Positions 1-5,410 of a stretch of DNA of 5,410 bases are shown one piece after another (within the stretch, counting starts at the first letter, position 1; every line of letters begins with the position of its first letter). The DNA is taken from positions 1 to 5,410 of the forward strand of contig JBDKUD010000293.1 of assembly GCA_039679805.1 (NCBI GenBank), given 5' to 3'. The position numbers were made by a program, and so were the translations under genes. This DNA comes from JBDKUD01 sp039679805 (GTDB lineage Bacteria > Bacillota > Syntrophomonadia > Syntrophomonadales > Syntrophomonadaceae). Under the pieces are notes generated by a model. The model worked only from the letters and a program-made list of their open reading frames with translations. It had not been told where the DNA came from and ran no database searches.

Positions 1-5
1 TATCC

Positions 6-197
6 TCATTTGCATTTTATTAGCCGTTTGATTGGCTTAATAAACTCATTTCTTCGCTGGACCTGTTGATTCCTTAGAATCAACTTTTTTCGCACTTCTT
101 GTCTTTGCTGTTTAAGTTTTATCAAGATCTTCGCTTGCTGCACTTCCGTGCCGCGCGCAAGAATTATGTTACCATCCATATCGACAAATGTCAACAC
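6..197 (-). CDS. Possible small basic protein, unknown function
   Basis: This is an open frame of 63 codons running divergently from typA. It starts at GTG (195-197) and ends at TGA (6-8). I recognise no family. The product would be very basic (many Lys, Arg and Gln), with a probable helical middle and C-terminal part and no membrane segment or signal peptide. Codon choice looks plausible and the frame is less AT-rich than the spacer beside it, which favours a real gene. Against it, neither the GTG nor the alternative ATG at 177-179 has a ribosome binding site at normal distance; the nearest GAAGG lies roughly 20 bases upstream of the GTG. The bases from 188 to 193 read TTGACA on this strand, so the apparent start may instead be promoter DNA. 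A GAGG at the stop codon could serve a next gene to the left, outside the window. Real gene or chance frame remains open. Confidence 0.35.
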   Translation of the reverse strand: MLTFVDMDGNIILARGTEVQQAKILIKLKQQRQEVRKKLILRNQQVQRRNEFIKPIKRLIKCK

Positions 198-321
198 TAT
201 AATTTAATATAATCTTAACCTTCATATAATATACCCATAAGATAAAATTAGATTTGGTTAAAAGAGTTAAAATAAAACTTCTAAAATAATAATATAATAA
301 GCCATAAACAAAGAATCGTAT

Positions 322-353
322 TAGTTGGAACTATCAGATTAGTTGTCAAACTA
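322..353 (+). promoter_or_regulatory. Tandem dyads over the typA -35, candidate operator
   Basis: Two short inverted repeats with the same arms stand side by side: TAGTT-N2-AACTA (322-333) and TAGTT-N4-AACTA (340-353). Their centres are about 19 bases apart. The loop and right arm of the second dyad coincide with the -35 hexamer, so a bound protein would compete with RNA polymerase. The word TTAGTTG is also directly repeated with an 18-base period (321-327 and 339-345). The surrounding DNA is AT-rich, so chance is a real alternative. No regulator can be named. Confidence 0.35.
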
Positions 354-372
354 CTTGCTAAACTGTTATAAT
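343..372 (+). promoter_or_regulatory. Sigma-A type promoter of typA
   Basis: The -35 box TTGTCA (343-348, one mismatch to TTGACA) and a perfect -10 box TATAAT (367-372) are separated by 18 bases. A TGn extension stands directly before the -10 (364-366). Transcription should start near 379-380, giving a leader of about 30 bases that carries the ribosome binding site GGAAGG at 395-400. The promoter is the only strong one seen in the spacer and is well placed for typA. Confidence 0.75.
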
Positions 373-408
373 GGATTGTTGTGATTTTTTATATGGAAGG
401 ATAATAAG

Positions 409-2226
409 ATGAAAATACCTGTTAATATTAGAAATATTGCTATAATCGCTCATGTTGATCACGGTAAAACTACCCTGGTCGACAACCTATTGAAACAGAG
501 TGGTTATTTTCGTAACAATCAAATAATTCCGGAACGGGTTATGGATAACAATGACCTGGAAAGGGAACGCGGGATCACCATTTTAGCCAAAAATACCAGC
601 ATATATTATAAGGGAACTAAAATTAATATTGTTGATACTCCTGGCCATGCTGATTTTGGCGGAGAAGTAGAACGTATCGTAAAAATGGTTGATGGCGTAT
701 TACTAGTGGTAGACGCTTATGAAGGACCTATGCCTCAAACCCGGTTCGTTCTTAAAAAGGCTCTGGAAGCTGGTCTGAAGCCATTGGTAGTAATCAATAA
801 AATCGATCGTCCCGATTCCCGTCCGGCTGAAGTTGTCGATGAACTACTGGATCTCTTTATTGATCTGGGTGCTGATGAAGCCCAATTGGATTTTCCAGTA
901 GTATATACTTCAGCCAAGAAAGGCTATGCCAGTTTAAATCTGGGTGATGAGATATCAGACATGCTGCCGCTGCTGGATACAATATTGGCTAATATTCCTG
1001 CTCCTCAAGGAGATGCCGAAGGCGGCTTACAGGTAGTTATATCATCAATAGATTATGACAACTATGTAGGTCGGATAGGCATTGGCAAAATATCCCGGGG
1101 AAAAATGGTTAAAGGGCAGGAAGTAGTATTATGTAATACCTTGGACAAAGAGCAAAAGGTAAAGATTAATACTTTATATACGTTTGAAGGCCTAAAAAAA
1201 TCGGAAGTGGATGGTGCACAAGCCGGAGAAATAATAGCTATTTCCGGCATTGAAGATATTTGTATAGGCGATACCATCTGCTCCTTGGAAGCAATCGAAC
1301 CGGTACCATTTGTCAATATTGATGAACCTACGATTTCCATGAACTTTGTAGTTAACGACAGCCCCATGGCAGGTTTGGAAGGTACCTATGTTACCAGTCG
1401 TCATTTGCGGGACCGTCTTTTACGGGAATTGCTTTCCAATGTCTCTCTGCGGGTAGAGGAAATGAGTCCGGATTGTTTCAACGTTTCCGGACGTGGCGAA
1501 CTTCATCTTTCTATATTAATTGAAACCATGCGCCGGGAAGGCTATGAATTTGCGGTAACCCGCCCTGAAGTAATATTTAAAAATATAGATGGGGTAGTAA
1601 AAGAACCGATGGAAAGATTATTCATAGAAGTCCCTGAGGATTTTGTGGGCATTACTATAGAAAGCTTGGGTAAGCGTAAAGCTGAGCTTACCAATATGCA
1701 AAATGGAGTGGGCAGCACGGTTAAACTGGAATTTATAATTCCGGCTCGGGGACTAATTGGTTACCGCTCGGAATTTCTAACCAGTACCCGGGGTAATGGC
1801 ATAATGAATCATGTATTTGAGGGATATGCTGGCTATAAAGGTGATATTGTTACCAGAACGCGAGGTTCATTGGTAGCTTCTGAAACTGGTACTGCCGTAG
1901 CTTATGGCTTATTCAATGCCCAGGAAAGAGGCCCTCTATTCCTGGAACCGGGTGTTCCTGTTTATGAAGGAATGATAGTTGGAGAAAATGCCCGTACTGA
2001 TGATATTACGGTTAATGTTTGTAAGAAAAAACACCTGACCAATACAAGATCTTCCAGTGCTGATGACTCCCTGCGGTTAACCCCGCCGGTTATAATGTCA
2101 TTGGAAAAATGCCTGGAATTCATCAATGATGATGAGCTGGTTGAAGTAACCCCTAAATCTTTGCGGTTAAGAAAAATAATTCTAGACAAAGATGCCCGGG
2201 CTAAAAACAAAAACCGTGCATCATAA
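409..2226 (+). CDS. typA: Translational GTPase TypA/BipA
   Basis: This is a ribosome-binding GTPase of the EF-G/LepA superfamily, known in other bacteria for 50S subunit assembly and growth under cold or other stress. At 605 residues it is full length for the family (about 607-612). All G motifs are present: P-loop AHVDHGKT (14-21), switch I RERGITI (52-58), DTPGH (76-80), NKID (130-133) and SAKKG (168-172). An EF-Tu-like beta-barrel domain follows (about 200-295), then an EF-G III-like domain with GRGELHLS (361-368). Next comes an EF-G V-like domain, with PARGLIGYRSEF at about 445-456 at its end. The BipA-specific C-terminal domain includes LTNTRSSSADD (543-553), close to the conserved loop of the family. 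The ATG is supported by GGAAGG eight bases upstream and by a promoter about 40 bases upstream. The gene appears to be transcribed alone, divergent from the small left-hand ORF and convergent with the Tad operon. Confidence 0.97.
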   Translation: MKIPVNIRNIAIIAHVDHGKTTLVDNLLKQSGYFRNNQIIPERVMDNNDLERERGITILAKNTSIYYKGTKINIVDTPGHADFGGEVERIVKMVDGVLLVVDAYEGPMPQTRFVLKKALEAGLKPLVVINKIDRPDSRPAEVVDELLDLFIDLGADEAQLDFPVVYTSAKKGYASLNLGDEISDMLPLLDTILANIPAPQGDAEGGLQVVISSIDYDNYVGRIGIGKISRGKMVKGQEVVLCNTLDKEQKVKINTLYTFEGLKKSEVDGAQAGEIIAISGIEDICIGDTICSLEAIEPVPFVNIDEPTISMNFVVNDSPMAGLEGTYVTSRHLRDRLLRELLSNVSLRVEEMSPDCFNVSGRGELHLSILIETMRREGYEFAVTRPEVIFKNIDGVVKEPMERLFIEVPEDFVGITIESLGKRKAELTNMQNGVGSTVKLEFIIPARGLIGYRSEFLTSTRGNGIMNHVFEGYAGYKGDIVTRTRGSLVASETGTAVAYGLFNAQERGPLFLEPGVPVYEGMIVGENARTDDITVNVCKKKHLTNTRSSSADDSLRLTPPVIMSLEKCLEFINDDELVEVTPKSLRLRKIILDKDARAKNKNRAS

Positions 2227-2245
2227 GGTTGAAATAAATTCAAAC

Positions 2246-2264
2246 GCGGGCTTGCTGCGCTCGC
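2246..2264. repeat. GC-rich hairpin after typA
   Basis: GCGGGC (2246-2251) pairs with GCTCGC (2259-2264), six pairs including one G-U, around a seven-base loop. It begins 20 bases after the typA stop and is a GC-rich island in AT-rich DNA. No U-tract follows on either strand, so it is not a standard terminator. It may stabilise the typA mRNA 3' end or be part of the repeat element. Confidence 0.4.
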
Positions 2265-2293
2265 ACACAGATTGATTATGATTTACACAGATT
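2265..2293. repeat. Direct repeat ACACAGATT (two copies)
   Basis: The nine-base word ACACAGATT occurs at 2265-2273 and again at 2285-2293, a period of 20 bases. Its exact reverse complement AATCTGTGT is at 2502-2510, followed by a related TTCTGTGT at 2513-2520, ten bases on. So the word clusters at both edges of the spacer, pointing inward and outward symmetrically. Confidence 0.6.
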
Positions 2294-2301
2294 CTTTAAA
2301 G

Positions 2302-2358
2302 AATAAAAAATCTCAATTTTCGTTGCTACATTCAGCAATCAAGATTGAGATTTTTATT
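2302..2358. terminator. Bidirectional intrinsic terminator
   Basis: An outer stem pairs AAAAATCTCAAT (2306-2317) with ATTGAGATTTTT (2344-2355), and continues past one bulged A to 2302 and 2358. Inside it, TTGCT (2323-2327) pairs with AGCAA (2334-2338) around a six-base loop. Read on the plus strand, the stem ends in TTTTTATTTT. On the minus strand it ends in TTTTTTATTC. It therefore can stop both typA from the left and the tad-DUF192 operon from the right, as expected between convergent genes. The outer stem is AT-rich, so termination may be incomplete. Confidence 0.7.
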
Positions 2359-2430
2359 TTCAATGCCCACTGGACATACCTACAGGGCACAATGTATAAA
2401 AATGTGGGTGTATAGCATACATATACATCT

Positions 2431-2480
2431 ATTTTTTGAATATTGAAAAGCGCCAGCTTCTTTTCATTAATTCAAAAATT
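2431..2480. repeat. Long AT-rich stem-loop of unknown role
   Basis: ATTTTTTGAAT (2431-2441) pairs with ATTCAAAAATT (2470-2480) with one mismatch. After a small internal loop, GAAAAG (2445-2450) pairs with CTTTTC (2460-2465) around a nine-base loop. There is no clean U-tract after the stem on either strand, so it is not a classic terminator. It could protect the 3' end of the DUF192 transcript, or be a structural arm of the surrounding repeat element. Confidence 0.45.
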
Positions 2481-2544
2481 AATAATTCATAATTTTCTAC
2501 TAATCTGTGTCTTTCTGTGTTGAATAATTTTCAACGTTATCTAT

Positions 2545-2895
2545 TTAGCGGTCCACTATTTTTATCTTCTGACCTACCCTGGTACCAGTTCTGGCTACCT
2601 GACCTTCAGGAAGCTCCAGCACTCCCTGAGCCTTTTTTATCCATGGACTAATACGGCCAGGTGCCATTCTTTCTATTATATGTATAATCTCATTGTTCTT
2701 GGAAATGAACAAGACATCAATAGTAATTTTCATTCCCAAACAGTGAACCATGGAGCATGGCTTTATCAACAATCCTTCCCCCAGTAAAAACTCATCTCTT
2801 CCTAACAAGCCCTTTAACCGGAGGAAAAAATTGTCTGCTACTACAGCTTCCCTTGCTAAGATCTGTTGTGTGTTTGCATTAACAATTCGAACCAT
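2545..2895 (-). CDS. DUF192 family protein, last gene of the tad operon
   Basis: A complete DUF192 (COG1430) protein of 116 residues; the biochemical function of the family is not established. The family pattern is visible in order: RLKGLLGR (26-33), the core IKPCSMVHCLGMKITIDVLF (44-63), VLELPEG (92-98) and a final VGQKIKI (107-113). The core matches the Gram-positive variant with the order Pro-Cys, then His, then Met, then Ile-Asp-Val. No signal peptide or membrane segment is seen, so it is probably cytoplasmic, unlike the exported members of the family. Cys47 and Cys52 lie in the conserved core. The ATG start is the only sensible one and agrees with the usual N-terminal length, but its ribosome binding site is weak (GGATG about 13 bases upstream). 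It lies 38 bases after tadC on the same strand and ends before the shared terminator region, so it is probably cotranscribed with the tad genes. Confidence 0.85.
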   Translation of the reverse strand: MVRIVNANTQQILAREAVVADNFFLRLKGLLGRDEFLLGEGLLIKPCSMVHCLGMKITIDVLFISKNNEIIHIIERMAPGRISPWIKKAQGVLELPEGQVARTGTRVGQKIKIVDR

Positions 2896-2933
2896 CTTTA
2901 TCTAGTCACATCCATAAATATAAATATTATTTT

Positions 2934-3821
2934 CTACATGGTATCCATTAGCTGAATCATAGCTGGTCCCAATAGTACAATAAATATGGTAGGAAATATA
3001 AATAAAACTAACGGAATTAGTATTTTTATGGGAGTTTTTTGAGCCTTTTCTTCCGCCCGCATTTTTCTATTCTCCCGCACCTGCTTCGATTGAATTCTTA
3101 ATACATTGGTGATACTCACCCCCAACTGGTCAGCCTGAATGACCGAACCTAAAAAGGTAGTAACATCATCAACTCTTACTCTGATTTGCATATCACGCAA
3201 TGCCTCCCGTCTAGGTTTGCCGATATTTATTTCCTGAAGAGTCTTTTCAAATTCCATTGTTAAAGGTCCATTGGTTTTCTCAACTACCTTTTGCAGAGCA
3301 GCGTCAAAGCCAAGACCGGCTTCAACACTTACATTGAGTAGATCCAGTATATCCGGCAGGCTCCTGATAATTTCCTCCTGACGTTTTTTTTGATTAGTTT
3401 TAATATAGAAATCGGGGAGGTAAATGGCCAATATCACCATGAACAAGCCCAATACTAAGTTTCTTGATAGAATACCCATTAATATAGCTGCTAACAGTAC
3501 CATATACTTTATAGCAATAAAACGCTCCGGGGTTAAATTATGGGGGTTACCTGCCATCAGCAATCGCTCAGCATAAACCTGTTTCTTCTCCTGGGGAATA
3601 AAATTTTTCGACAATCCTTCTATAAATTCAATTACGGGAGCAAACACCCGCTCACTAAAAGGACGATTGAGCTCAGGATTCGAATACTCTTCTTTTTCTT
3701 CAAATACATAGTTTTCTAACCTATTTTTAATTATGATATTCTCACTATTAATTCTATAAAGCAATCCAACGATTATTACGGTAACTGTCAAACCATATAG
3801 TAATACTATGATTGCCTCCAT
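2934..3821 (-). CDS. tadC: Tad pilus platform protein TadC (T2SS F family)
   Basis: A 295-residue inner-membrane protein with a GspF/T2SSF domain at about 153-281, containing SLPDILDLLNVSVEAGLGFD (154-173), typical of TadC. TadC pairs with TadB to form the membrane platform on which the TadA ATPase acts during assembly of Flp or type IVb-like pili. Predicted membrane segments are at about 3-22, 103-118, 120-138 and 265-287. The charged stretch at about 25-100 and the T2SSF domain face the cytoplasm in this family. The ATG has an excellent ribosome binding site, GGGAGG, seven bases upstream (3829-3834), and follows the tadB stop by only 16 bases, so the two are translated from one mRNA. Length is normal. 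The split between TadB and TadC names rests on gene order and length; both belong to the same domain family. Confidence 0.92.
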   Translation of the reverse strand: MEAIIVLLYGLTVTVIIVGLLYRINSENIIIKNRLENYVFEEKEEYSNPELNRPFSERVFAPVIEFIEGLSKNFIPQEKKQVYAERLLMAGNPHNLTPERFIAIKYMVLLAAILMGILSRNLVLGLFMVILAIYLPDFYIKTNQKKRQEEIIRSLPDILDLLNVSVEAGLGFDAALQKVVEKTNGPLTMEFEKTLQEINIGKPRREALRDMQIRVRVDDVTTFLGSVIQADQLGVSITNVLRIQSKQVRENRKMRAEEKAQKTPIKILIPLVLFIFPTIFIVLLGPAMIQLMDTM

Positions 3822-3837
3822 ATTTCTTCCTCCCAGA

Positions 3838-4794
3838 TTAAATATCTATATTGACAATTTTCTTGATAAGAACTATCCCGATGATCATCATAATAGCACC
3901 TGCAGCCAAAAGGCAGAGCCCCCGGGGATCAGTAAACATTATATTAATATAATCAGGATTAGCAATTAACATAAAAGCCAAGAGAAGAACTGGAAGCAGT
4001 CCAATAACTATGCCAGACATCCTCCCCTGGGCAGTTAATACCTTTATTTCCCCTTTTATACGGGTTCTCTGTCTTATAGTCTCAGAAATATTGTCCAGGA
4101 TCTCTGCGAGGTTGCCTCCTATTTGCCTCTGGATAAGTATACCGGTAATAACCATATCAAGGTTATCACTATTAACTCTTTTACTCATATTTAACAAGGC
4201 CTCTTCTTGTCCAAATCCGAGGTTCATTTCTCTTAAGGTCCAGGTAAACTCAGTCGATATCGGGGGAGGAAGTTCAGTTCTAACACTATCCATGGCCTGC
4301 TGGAAACCAAAACCAGCCCTTAATGCATTAGCCATAATCCCCAATGCATCGCCCAGTTGCAGGTTGAACTTTTGTATACGCGTTTCCTTTTTATAGGCTA
4401 TATAATATTTGGGAACAAAGACTCCCATAAGCAAAGCAGTAACTACCAACCAAATGTTGTTACTCAAGAACCACAAAATTAAAGGAATCGTGATTATTAA
4501 TATTAGCGAGATGGTAATATATTCTTCCCCTTTTAGAGGAATACCGGCCCGGGTAAGTTCAATCTGAAGGTTATCCGTAAAAGAACGCGCTGCAAACAGT
4601 TTGGAGATACTCTTTATTAATTTAGGTAAGACTTCCGTCAGTTTAGTTTTGGTCTGAATAGTGTCAGGAATATCGTCTTCAATCAAAATTTCCAGCCGTC
4701 TACTGTAAATATCCTTTTTGGTTACTATCCTGAATAAAGCTACGATAATACATACAACCAGACCGAATACCATTAGACTGATTAATAGTTCCAT
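3838..4794 (-). CDS. tadB: Tad pilus platform protein TadB (T2SS F family)
   Basis: A 318-residue inner-membrane protein with a T2SSF domain at about 144-272. It contains LGDALGIMANALRAGFGFQQ (147-166), REMNLG (188-193) and the QRQIGGNLAEILDNIS run (222-237), the usual TadB signature. Membrane segments are seen at about 3-23, 93-110, 113-132, 260-277 and 291-311. It is expected to work with TadC as the rotor or platform for pilin polymerisation, contacting the TadA hexamer on the cytoplasmic side. The ATG is backed by AGGGGAAGGG (4803-4812) eight bases upstream. A second ATG within that region is out of frame and soon stops. It lies 52 bases after the tadA stop and 16 bases before tadC, so the three form an operon. 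No odd features. Confidence 0.93.
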   Translation of the reverse strand: MELLISLMVFGLVVCIIVALFRIVTKKDIYSRRLEILIEDDIPDTIQTKTKLTEVLPKLIKSISKLFAARSFTDNLQIELTRAGIPLKGEEYITISLILIITIPLILWFLSNNIWLVVTALLMGVFVPKYYIAYKKETRIQKFNLQLGDALGIMANALRAGFGFQQAMDSVRTELPPPISTEFTWTLREMNLGFGQEEALLNMSKRVNSDNLDMVITGILIQRQIGGNLAEILDNISETIRQRTRIKGEIKVLTAQGRMSGIVIGLLPVLLLAFMLIANPDYINIMFTDPRGLCLLAAGAIMMIIGIVLIKKIVNIDI

Positions 4795-4846
4795 TCTGTC
4801 ATCCCTTCCCCTCTAACCTATTTAAAGGCAGAGACAAGCTTCAGAA

Positions 4847-5410
4847 TCATCGGGCAAAAATCTCGGGTGGCAGTTGAATCCCAGTTGCAGCAAGCCTTTC
4901 CACACATCGTGGTTTTATGCCCGTGGCCCGATGTGTTCCCTTGACATTACCTTTTTCATCTAAACCTTGTTGATCAAAGACAAAAATATCCTGTAAAGTA
5001 ATGATTTCTCCTTCCATTCCCAGCACCTCGGTAATGTAAGTAATCTTTCTGGAGCCATCCTGCAAACGACTCTGATGTACAATAATATCAATTGCCGAAG
5101 CAATCTGTTCTCGAATGGCTTTTATAGGCAAATCAATTCCTGCCATCAATACCATGGTCTCTAGCCGGGATATCATATCTCGCGGCGAATTGGAGTGGCC
5201 GGTGGTAAGTGATCCGTCATGTCCGGTATTCATTGCCTGCAGCATATCCAATGCCTCCCCGCCCCTGACTTCTCCCACTACCAGGCGGTCAGGCCGCATA
5301 CGTAAAGAATTTCTTACCAGGTCCCGTATCGAAATTTCACCGCGGTTATCTATATTGGCCGGCCTGGTTTCCAGTGATATAATATGCTCTTGATGCAAAT
5401 CTAACTCGGC
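4847..5410 (-). CDS. tadA: Tad/CpaF pilus assembly ATPase, C-terminal part
   Basis: The last 187 residues of a type II/IV secretion ATPase (TadA, also called CpaF), the hexameric cytoplasmic motor of Tad pili. The gene runs off the right edge: the frame stays open to base 5410 (reading AELDLHQEH) and the TTG at 5396-5398 is an internal Leu codon, not a start. Counting from the edge, the tail of the Asp box (AEL) is at 1-3 and ETRP at 14-17. The Walker B region RPDRLVVGEVRGGEALD is at 39-55, and the His box HDGSLTTGHSNSPRD at 64-78. Then comes the conserved LETMVLMAGIDLPIKAIREQ and a C-terminal part with SAIDIIVHQSRLQDGSRK and ITEVLGMEGEIITLQDIFVFD. The usual GHANS is GHSNS here, a mild change. 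The Walker A motif and N-terminal domain lie outside. It is followed by tadB, tadC and DUF192 in one operon. Confidence 0.95.
   Translation of the reverse strand, partial: AELDLHQEHIISLETRPANIDNRGEISIRDLVRNSLRMRPDRLVVGEVRGGEALDMLQAMNTGHDGSLTTGHSNSPRDMISRLETMVLMAGIDLPIKAIREQIASAIDIIVHQSRLQDGSRKITYITEVLGMEGEIITLQDIFVFDQQGLDEKGNVKGTHRATGIKPRCVERLAATGIQLPPEIFAR

Larger units (their letters stand above)
2223..2540. repeat. Gene-free spacer bounded by imperfect inverted repeats
   Basis: The spacer between the convergent genes has no credible coding frame but is full of repeats. Its ends, 2223-2243 and 2520-2540, are inverted copies of each other with 17 of 21 bases matching. Both contain ATAA, then G or C, then GTTGAAA, and both end in ATTCAA. 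Each end can itself fold into a small hairpin (GTTGAA with TTCAA or TTCAAC). Inside are ACACAGATT words near both ends in opposite orientation, a GC-rich hairpin, a terminator and a second long hairpin. This is what a small non-autonomous palindromic element would look like. There is no transposase and no clear target duplication, and the left repeat includes the typA stop codon. Two separate terminator regions with chance AT-rich similarity could also explain it. Confidence 0.4.

Noticed and set aside
17..43. Hairpin TTATTAGCC / GGCTTAATAA as a terminator
   Set aside because: It has a bulge and an eight-base loop, lacks a U-tract on either strand, and lies within the end of the small minus-strand frame.
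735..1404. Minus-strand open frames inside typA (735-917, 1062-1367, 1192-1404)
   Set aside because: They lie opposite a well-conserved GTPase, have no family resemblance, and are shadows of the real frame.
1962..2243. Minus-strand open frame over the typA 3' end
   Set aside because: It overlaps the conserved BipA C-terminal domain, shows no recognisable motif and looks like a shadow frame.
2223..2540. CRISPR array, tRNA or riboswitch in the gene-free spacer
   Set aside because: The repeats are too short and few for a CRISPR array. No cloverleaf or known riboswitch core could be traced, and the flanking genes are convergent, so there is no leader for a riboswitch to control.
4010..4396. Plus-strand open frame opposite tadB
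   Set aside because: It lies fully within the coding part of tadB, with no recognisable motif; shadow frame.
5115..5393. Plus-strand open frame opposite tadA
   Set aside because: It is antisense to the Walker B and His-box region of the ATPase; shadow frame.
4847..5398. A complete 183-residue protein starting at TTG 5396-5398
   Set aside because: The frame stays open to the window edge and the upstream codons (AELD) match the conserved TadA/CpaF Asp-box tail. The gene is cut by the window and does not start here.

Overview
The window looks like chromosomal DNA from an AT-rich Firmicute of the Clostridia type. The evidence is AT-rich intergenic DNA, strong GGAGG-like ribosome binding sites, an extended -10 sigma-A promoter, a Clostridia-style DUF192 protein and a Tad-type pilus operon. 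A more exact placement (for example among the syntrophic or Peptococcaceae-like Clostridia) is only an impression from protein style.

Layout. Positions 1-200 hold a doubtful 63-codon basic ORF on the minus strand. Positions 200-408 are an AT-rich divergent spacer with a good promoter (TTGTCA, 18-nt spacer, TGtTATAAT) for the plus-strand gene typA/bipA (409-2226). That gene is a complete translational GTPase of 605 residues. Two small inverted repeats overlap the -35 region of its promoter. Positions 2227-2544 have no gene. This spacer separates two convergent transcription units and holds a two-tier bidirectional terminator, a GC-rich hairpin, a second long AT-rich hairpin and repeated ACACAGATT words in both orientations. 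Imperfect 21-bp inverted repeats flank the whole spacer, so it may be a small non-autonomous repeat element.

Positions 2545-5410 are one minus-strand operon, read from the right edge: tadA/cpaF (C-terminal part only, cut by the window edge), tadB, tadC and a DUF192 gene. TadA is the pilus or secretion ATPase, and TadB and TadC are its two inner-membrane platform proteins. Together they power assembly of Flp/type IVb-like pili or a related secretion machine. The DUF192 gene is last, 38 bases after tadC, and ends against the convergent terminator region. The operon promoter and any pilin, TadZ/CpaE or prepilin peptidase genes lie outside the window.

No sign of an entirely new system was found. 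The items most worth a second look are the structured repeat-rich spacer at 2223-2540, the tandem dyads over the typA promoter, and the DUF192 gene as part of the Tad operon.
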